From: DASYRX01 sp036003845
GTDB lineage: Bacteria > Gemmatimonadota > Gemmatimonadetes > Gemmatimonadales > Gemmatimonadaceae
Direction: 5' to 3'
Assembly: GCA_036003845.1 (NCBI GenBank)
Contig: DASYRX010000168.1
Coordinates: 1 to 10,133 of the forward strand
DNA length: 10,133 bases
The notes beneath the pieces are model-generated. The model saw only the letters and a list, made by a program, of their open reading frames with translations, had not been told where the DNA came from and ran no database searches. Of the stretch, positions 5,795-10,133 are shown in pieces. How positions within the stretch are numbered: the stretch's first letter is position 1; each line of letters opens with the position of its first letter. Position numbers and translations under genes: made by a program.

Positions 5795-5928
5795 CGCGAT
5801 GCTCGTTGATTGTGGTCCACGTAAATGTCGTCTCCAGCACAACACGTAAGTTGCGGCCGAAAACGATCAATGGCTCGTGATCCAGCTAATCCTGGAACAC
5901 CTTCGTTGGTGCCCGACGCAACCTAGTC
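5795..5928. promoter_or_regulatory. Divergent intergenic region between decarboxylase and amidohydrolase
   Basis: A gap of 134 bp (83 bp if the decarboxylase uses the upstream GTG) that must hold promoters for both directions. I found no promoter pair convincing enough to place and no clear operator palindrome. It is less GC-rich than the flanking genes. Confidence 0.3.
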
Positions 5929-7335
5929 ATGCCATTCCGTGTCAGACGAGCCCAGATGACGCCCAGCCGTGACCCCTCTCTGCGTCGCACCTTGGGCGGT
6001 CGGCCATGCGTCGCTCTGGCGCTTGCGCTCGTCGCGTGTGCGCGCAACTCGCAGGTGCAATCCGCGTCGCAGAGCTCAGAGCGCGAATCACCGCGTTATG
6101 TGGCCGGCCCGGCGTGCGCGTTCGTCAACGGCAACTGGCTCGCCGACGGCGCCTTCACGCAACGGACGTTTTATAGCGTCAATGGCGTACTTCGATCCAG
6201 CGCTCCGGCGCATTTCGACAGCACGATCGACCTCAGCGGCGGATTCGTCATTCCGCCCTTTGGCGACGCGCACACGCACAACCTCGATGGCGCACGCAAC
6301 ATCGATCAGGTCATCAATGCCTACATGCGCGAGGGGACCTTCTACGTTCAGGTCCTAACGAATTATCGCTCGGGGGCGGACCAGGTTCGTGGTCGCTTCA
6401 ACCGCCCCTGCACGCTGGACGTTCTGTACGCGAATGGCGGCATCACGGGCACACGAAGCCACCCGTTTCTGGCGTACGAGCCACGCGCGTTAGGCATCTA
6501 CCAATTCGACCAATGGCGTGCACGTGCCGCCGACATCTGGAAGAGCCGCATCGGCGAAGGCGACGTCTACTGGTTTGTCGACAGTCAGTCGGACCTGGAG
6601 GTCAAGTGGCCGAAGATTCTGGCCGGTGGCCCTGACCTTCTCAAGATCTTTCTCCTCGACGCCAGCGAAACGAGCGTCCCGCCGCCTGCCGATGCGACGC
6701 TTCAGTCGGGGCACGGACTCAAGCCATCCGTCGTGCCCGCAATCGTCAGGCGCGCGCACGCAGCTGGGCTGCGCGTCGCAGCACATGTCGAGACAGCGCG
6801 CGATTTCGAGGTCGCTGCCGATGCAGGCGTCGACCTTTTCGCGCACGTGCCGGGATACGAGATGGATCCTGACGCGGCGCCGGGCTCCGTCTTGATCAGC
6901 GACGCGGTCGCCAGGAAAGCGGGGGCTCGTGGCGTCGTGGTCATCCCGACAGCGTCGTTGACATCCCTTGTGACAGGGCGAGCGGATTCCGCGCAAGTCG
7001 CGGCGCGCCGAGTCGACCTCGTTAGGCAGAATCTGCGCACGCTGTTGCGGCACGGCGTGCGGATCGCCGTCGGATCCGACTGGTACGGCCAAACCGCCGC
7101 GCGTGAATTTGCTGCCCTCAAGCGACTGGGGCTCTGGGATAGCCGTCAGCTACTGGATCTGTGGACCGAGACGACGCCACAGAGCATGTTTCCACGTCGA
7201 CGCATCGGACGCCTAACGGATGGCTACGAGGCGAGCTTCCTGGTCCTGCGTGCCAATCCGCTCAACGACTCCACAGCCCTCTCCACAATCACGACTCGTG
7301 TGAAGCAGGGCTGCATCGTTCACCAGGGAATCTGA
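5929..7335 (+). CDS. Amidohydrolase-superfamily lipoprotein (imidazolonepropionase/prolidase-like)
   Basis: A 468-residue metal-dependent hydrolase predicted to be anchored outside the cytoplasmic membrane. A hydrophobic stretch ends in the lipobox LVAC with C37 as the lipidation site. The amidohydrolase ligands are all present in order: HTH (H115, H117) in FGDAHTH, K239 in DLLKIFLLD as the candidate carboxylated lysine, H286 in AAHVE, H306 in FAHVPG, and D384 in GSDWYG. The short beta domain is split between the N-terminus (about 60-112) and the C-terminus (about 425-465). Relatives hydrolyse amides, dipeptides or cyclic amides; the substrate is unknown. The ATG at 5929 lacks a Shine-Dalgarno; the ATG at 5956 would give a 28-residue lipoprotein signal and is equally plausible. 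Its 3' end overlaps that of the convergent hexosaminidase gene by 16 bp. It carries four CCTAACG/CGTTAGG heptamers. Confidence 0.9.
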   Translation: MPFRVRRAQMTPSRDPSLRRTLGGRPCVALALALVACARNSQVQSASQSSERESPRYVAGPACAFVNGNWLADGAFTQRTFYSVNGVLRSSAPAHFDSTIDLSGGFVIPPFGDAHTHNLDGARNIDQVINAYMREGTFYVQVLTNYRSGADQVRGRFNRPCTLDVLYANGGITGTRSHPFLAYEPRALGIYQFDQWRARAADIWKSRIGEGDVYWFVDSQSDLEVKWPKILAGGPDLLKIFLLDASETSVPPPADATLQSGHGLKPSVVPAIVRRAHAAGLRVAAHVETARDFEVAADAGVDLFAHVPGYEMDPDAAPGSVLISDAVARKAGARGVVVIPTASLTSLVTGRADSAQVAARRVDLVRQNLRTLLRHGVRIAVGSDWYGQTAAREFAALKRLGLWDSRQLLDLWTETTPQSMFPRRRIGRLTDGYEASFLVLRANPLNDSTALSTITTRVKQGCIVHQGI

Positions 7336-8888
7336 GGCGAGCGGTTGTAATTCACGCCGAGGATGTTCCACCTCGGCGCGTGTGTCGCGATTCGCACTCT
7401 GAAGGATTCCCAGTTTCGCGTGCCTTGCGGAGTCCACGCGACCTCGGCGAGCGCAGGAAGGCGCGGCATCGCGAGGTATTGCAGCGCCGTCATGTTTCGC
7501 AAAGTCTCCGTCCACATCGGCGCTTCAACGCCCATGATGTTCGTTTCAGTCACGCCCTTCATGTACGTCGCTGGATCCCAATCGTACGCATCGCGCACCT
7601 CAATGAGCCCTGCCCACTTGAGTCCCAGCTCCGTCGCGTCGGTGTACTTCATGTCGAGATAGGTTCTTGGGCCCGGTGAGAGAATCACCTTTGCGCCGTA
7701 CTTGATCGCCGCAGCCGCGACCGAATCGGTCGCCCAAGCCTGTGAGATCGTCGTCGGGCTTAGGCGCGCATGCGAGATTTCTTCCCAGCCAACCATTTGC
7801 TTCCCGTACTTCGCGACGATGTCCTGCGTCCGCTCGACGAATTTTGTGTAGTCTTCGCGGCTGAGGATCGGATTCTCGTCGCCGCCCATGTGGAAATACC
7901 GACCGGGCGTTAGGGCGGCGATCTCACGCACGATGTCGTCAACGAGCGCGTAGGTCTCTTCCTTGTTCGCGCAGAGCGTGCTCCAGCCGACTTCCGTGCC
8001 TGTGTAGAGCAGCGGTCCGCGCCGGCTGCAGCTCAGCTCCGGATGCGCAACCAGCGCCGCGTTTGTGTGGCCCGGCATGTCGATCTCGGGGACGATCGTC
8101 ACGAAGCGAGCCTGGGCGTAGCGCACGATCTCCGTGTACTCGTCCTGCGTGAAGAAGCCGCCCGGCCCGCCGCCGACCTGTGTGCTGCCGCCTAACGCCG
8201 CTAGCTTGGGGCGCGACTTGATCTCCAGCCGCCAGCCTTGGTCATCGGACAGATGCAGGTGCAGCACGTTCATCTTGTACAGCGCGAGCAGATCCACGTA
8301 CTGCTTGATCTCTTTCATCGTCAGGAAATGACGAGCGATGTCGAGCATGGCGCCGCGCCATGCATAACGCGGCCGATCGCTGATGCTGACCGCCGGCGCG
8401 CTCCACACGATCTGCGACAGCCCCATATGCGATTCGATCTGCGGCGGAAACAACTGACGCAGTGTCTGCGTGCCGTAGAACAAGCCAGCCGGTGTGCCAG
8501 CCGTTATGCGCACCGAGTCGCGTGACACAATAAGCTGGTACCCTTCTGCATCTGTGTCGCCCGAAAGGCGCAGCACGATGACTCGACGAGTGGATGTTCC
8601 CGCGCTCGAGATCGGAATCGCAAAGCCTGTCGATGGTCGCAGGATCGCCGCGAGTTGTTCGGCGACACGGGTGGCATCGGCGTTGCCAGCGTCCACGATG
8701 ATGCTAGTGGAATCCGTGAGCACGAAAGCCTCACCCGTACTTGCGGTGAGAGACACCGGCTCGGGAACGACGCGTGGCGACTGCGCGCCGCGCGGCCGCA
8801 TGGGCGCAGGTGTCCGGGCGCGAGTCGCGGGTGCGCATGCGGAGAGCAGTCCGCAGCAGAAGGAAAGAATTGCAGTGCGAGTAAGCAT
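7320..8888 (-). CDS. Glycoside hydrolase family 20 beta-N-acetylhexosaminidase, lipoprotein
   Basis: 522 residues from the chosen start. GH20 enzymes release terminal N-acetylglucosamine or N-acetylgalactosamine by substrate-assisted catalysis. Here this may serve chitin, glycan or peptidoglycan-fragment degradation at the cell surface. From the chosen start, a short signal ends in the lipobox LSAC with the lipidated Cys at 18; the GH20b-like alpha/beta domain is about 35-170; and the TIM barrel starts at RYAWRGAMLDIARH (174-187). The catalytic pair is D337-E338 in HMGGDEN. Conserved PEIDMPGH (267-274), VGWEEI and APMWTE segments line the sugar site. In-frame ATGs at 8918 and 8966 extend the protein by 10 or 26 residues but would bury the lipoprotein signal, so I prefer 8888, although it has no clear Shine-Dalgarno. 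The SDR gene lies upstream on the same strand and might be co-transcribed. Confidence 0.94.
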   Translation of the reverse strand: MLTRTAILSFCCGLLSACAPATRARTPAPMRPRGAQSPRVVPEPVSLTASTGEAFVLTDSTSIIVDAGNADATRVAEQLAAILRPSTGFAIPISSAGTSTRRVIVLRLSGDTDAEGYQLIVSRDSVRITAGTPAGLFYGTQTLRQLFPPQIESHMGLSQIVWSAPAVSISDRPRYAWRGAMLDIARHFLTMKEIKQYVDLLALYKMNVLHLHLSDDQGWRLEIKSRPKLAALGGSTQVGGGPGGFFTQDEYTEIVRYAQARFVTIVPEIDMPGHTNAALVAHPELSCSRRGPLLYTGTEVGWSTLCANKEETYALVDDIVREIAALTPGRYFHMGGDENPILSREDYTKFVERTQDIVAKYGKQMVGWEEISHARLSPTTISQAWATDSVAAAAIKYGAKVILSPGPRTYLDMKYTDATELGLKWAGLIEVRDAYDWDPATYMKGVTETNIMGVEAPMWTETLRNMTALQYLAMPRLPALAEVAWTPQGTRNWESFRVRIATHAPRWNILGVNYNRSPQIPW

Positions 8889-8961
8889 CTGTGGAGCGAA
8901 TAGGATGGACGGCGGCATAACGTTAAAGGATGTGCGCACGACTGGCATCCACGCGTAGTTA

Positions 8962-8976
8962 GGCATCGCCGATGCC
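8962..8976. repeat. Hairpin between SDR and hexosaminidase genes
   Basis: GGCATC-GCC-GATGCC forms a perfect 6-bp stem with a 3-nt loop, 29 bp beyond the SDR stop codon in the direction of transcription. No T-tract follows, so it is a poor intrinsic terminator; it may be a weak one or an mRNA 3' stabiliser. A GTTAGG hexamer overlaps its left edge. Confidence 0.35.
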
Positions 8977-9005
8977 AGGCGACACAGACGGCGGCAGACC
9001 GCGCC

Positions 9006-9971
9006 TTATTTCTCCCCCGCCAGCCGCTCGCTGAGCTCCCGCAGCTTTGCCCGCGCCTCGCCGTCGTACGCCTGCGTGTGCGCCCTGGCGGGCCTCAGCT
9101 GGTTGAAGTAGGTCCCCGTCGGCTCGGTGGTGATGATTGCATTGACGACGGACTCGACGCCCTCCGCGATTGTCGAACGCGGCTGGACGTTGAGCGCGCG
9201 CGCCATCGTGGTGGCCATCGTTGTCGCCGGGTGAAGCGAGTACGTCAGGACTCCCTGCTTCTCCAGCGCGGGGGCCATGTCCATTGTCATCATCACCTGC
9301 GCAAGCTTGCTCTGCGCGTAGCCGCGTCCTCCGCTGAACCGTTTCGTCATCATCACGTCGTCGAAGTCGATGGCTGTCTGCGATCCCGATGAAACATTGA
9401 TGATGCGCGCCGGGGCGCTGGCGACGATGCGCGGCAGCAGCCGCTTCGTCAGGAGATAGTGCGCGAGATAGTTCACCGCGAAGTGCATCTCGTACCCCTC
9501 GACGCTGAACTTCCGCGTGGTGTCGAAGACGAATCCGACGCCCGCGTTGTTGATGAGGATGTCGAGGCGTTTGTTATCGCGCAGCACGGTGTCGGCTAGG
9601 CGCCGCACCTCATCGAGCGAGGCAAGGTCGGCGCGGTAGAACTTGGCGCTTCCCTTGCCGCTCTTCGCGATTTCGTCGACGAGCGCCTCCCCGCGCTCGA
9701 CACTTCGTCCGGTGACGAGGACGTGCGCGCCGGCGGCGGCGAGGCGGCGCGCGACGTCGCGGCCGAGACCATCGGTGGAGCCGGTGACGAGGGCCACCTT
9801 CCCGTTCATGTCGGGGAGTGGTGGCGCCTTCGCGAACGTCGTGGACGGCTCCGGCGCCTGGGAGTACAGCGGGAGCGCCGCGGCGGCGAGGATGGTGCCT
9901 AACGTGAGCGCCGAGGCACGCGCGAGGAGGGGGCGGAGCGCGGAGCTATGGTTGGAGCGAGTGCGTTGCAT
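9006..9971 (-). CDS. Short-chain dehydrogenase/reductase with signal-like N-terminus
   Basis: 321 residues from the chosen ATG. A classical-type SDR using NAD(P)(H), resembling the retinol dehydrogenase/WWOX-like branch. Visible motifs: cofactor-binding TGSTDGLG (63-70), D137 in the adenine-contacting DLAS segment, NNAG (141-144), catalytic N167 in VNYLAHYLL, S194-S195 in INVSSGS, and YAQSK with Y218 and K222. The substrate is probably an alcohol, ketone or retinoid-like carbonyl compound, but it cannot be specified. Before the Rossmann fold there are about 55 extra residues with Arg residues and then a hydrophobic core (about 20-35) ending near YSQA, which looks like a Sec signal or membrane anchor. 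The ATG at 9969-9971 gives this topology; the frame continues to a TTG at 10037 with no support. TATCCT lies 6 nt upstream of the ATG, which could be a -10 box of a leaderless transcript. Confidence 0.9.
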   Translation of the reverse strand: MQRTRSNHSSALRPLLARASALTLGTILAAAALPLYSQAPEPSTTFAKAPPLPDMNGKVALVTGSTDGLGRDVARRLAAAGAHVLVTGRSVERGEALVDEIAKSGKGSAKFYRADLASLDEVRRLADTVLRDNKRLDILINNAGVGFVFDTTRKFSVEGYEMHFAVNYLAHYLLTKRLLPRIVASAPARIINVSSGSQTAIDFDDVMMTKRFSGGRGYAQSKLAQVMMTMDMAPALEKQGVLTYSLHPATTMATTMARALNVQPRSTIAEGVESVVNAIITTEPTGTYFNQLRPARAHTQAYDGEARAKLRELSERLAGEK

Positions 9972-10133
9972 GATCCGAGGATAAACGGCCAGCTTGCATG
10001 GTGTCGAACGATGGGGCAAGTATCGGCTCGGCCACAAGACACAGCCGTCGACGAGTCCGCACGACCGTCTGCAGCCGACCTCTGTGGGGGCGACGTTCGG
10101 GCGACGCTGGCGGCGCGAGGCGGCGAGCCGGTC
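9972..10133. other. Right-edge region upstream of the SDR gene
   Basis: 162 bp with no convincing coding sequence. It should contain the SDR promoter. Apart from a possible -10 TATCCT next to the start codon (with only a poor TTCGAC -35 candidate), I see no clear element. The far end is very GC-rich and may belong to a neighbouring gene outside the window. Confidence 0.3.

Larger units (their letters stand above)
97..9904. repeat. Dispersed heptamer CCTAACG/CGTTAGG, 18 copies
   Basis: CCTAACG on the plus strand begins at 97, 1619, 2697, 3393, 4695, 5063, 6354, 7212, 8191 and 9898. CGTTAGG on the plus strand begins at 2042, 3139, 4032, 4138, 5572, 6488, 7020 and 7908. Four further GTTAGG/CCTAAC hexamers with a different seventh base lie at 2951-2957, 3423-3429, 5337-5343 and 8957-8963. 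Ten of the 18 extend to GCCTAACG/CGTTAGGC. Most lie inside genes, in both orientations and in several reading frames. Counts are by eye and a few copies may be missed. Confidence 0.85.

Noticed and set aside
4235..5845. GTG start at 5845 for the decarboxylase.
   Set aside because: It adds 17 residues without family similarity and has no Shine-Dalgarno; the ATG at 5794 fits the family N-terminus better.
6598..6603. Additional GGTCAA/TTGACC half-sites inside genes (for example 5237-5243 and 6598-6603).
   Set aside because: Single half-sites without a second arm or a partner 32 bp away, within coding sequence; expected by chance.
6490..7121. Minus-strand open frames of 139-200 codons opposite the amidohydrolase.
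   Set aside because: The plus-strand frame carries all metal ligands of the superfamily; the antisense frames have no recognisable features.
2042..9904. The TTAGGC core of the motif equals the nematode telomere repeat unit.
   Set aside because: Copies are single and dispersed, never in tandem, and lie inside bacterial genes; the resemblance is coincidental.

Overview
The window looks like chromosomal DNA of a GC-rich (roughly 60 percent by eye), Gram-negative-type bacterium. Two proteins carry lipobox signal peptides and two more carry Sec-type or anchor-like N-termini. Shine-Dalgarno sequences are clear for only a minority of genes. A Gemmatimonadota or Acidobacteriota-like soil organism would fit, but no marker gene is present to settle the taxonomy. 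I see no RNA genes, insertion sequences, CRISPR arrays or phage genes.

Left part (1-2253), regulatory and stress-like: a small uncharacterised protein (222-461, minus), a TetR-family repressor (677-1372, minus), a cold shock protein (1723-1935, plus) and a second small uncharacterised protein (2002-2253, plus). The two small proteins align without gaps over about 53 residues, so they form a paralogous family, one member beside tetR and the other directly behind csp. The tetR promoter and the region upstream of the first small gene each carry two 16-bp sites related to TTGACCACGTGGTCAA. In both places the two sites are exactly 32 bp apart. This suggests that the TetR protein represses itself and the small gene. 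The csp leader contains two sizeable hairpins, and a further hairpin abuts the ribosome binding site of the second small gene.

Middle part (2351-5794), a likely minus-strand operon transcribed in the order PLP-dependent group II decarboxylase, PaaI-type hotdog thioesterase, exported SMP-30/NHL-like beta-propeller protein. The first two genes are 7 bp apart and the third follows after 47 bp. Substrates cannot be read from the sequence.

Right part (5929-10133): an amidohydrolase lipoprotein (plus) that overlaps tail to tail by 16 bp with a GH20 beta-N-acetylhexosaminidase lipoprotein (minus). Upstream of the latter, on the same strand, is a short-chain dehydrogenase with an unusual signal-peptide-like N-terminus.

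Across the window the non-palindromic heptamer CCTAACG (complement CGTTAGG) occurs 18 times by hand count, against roughly one expected from base composition. It lies in both orientations and is read in several reading frames, so it looks like a DNA-level signal. This and the paired TetR operators are the most notable observations.
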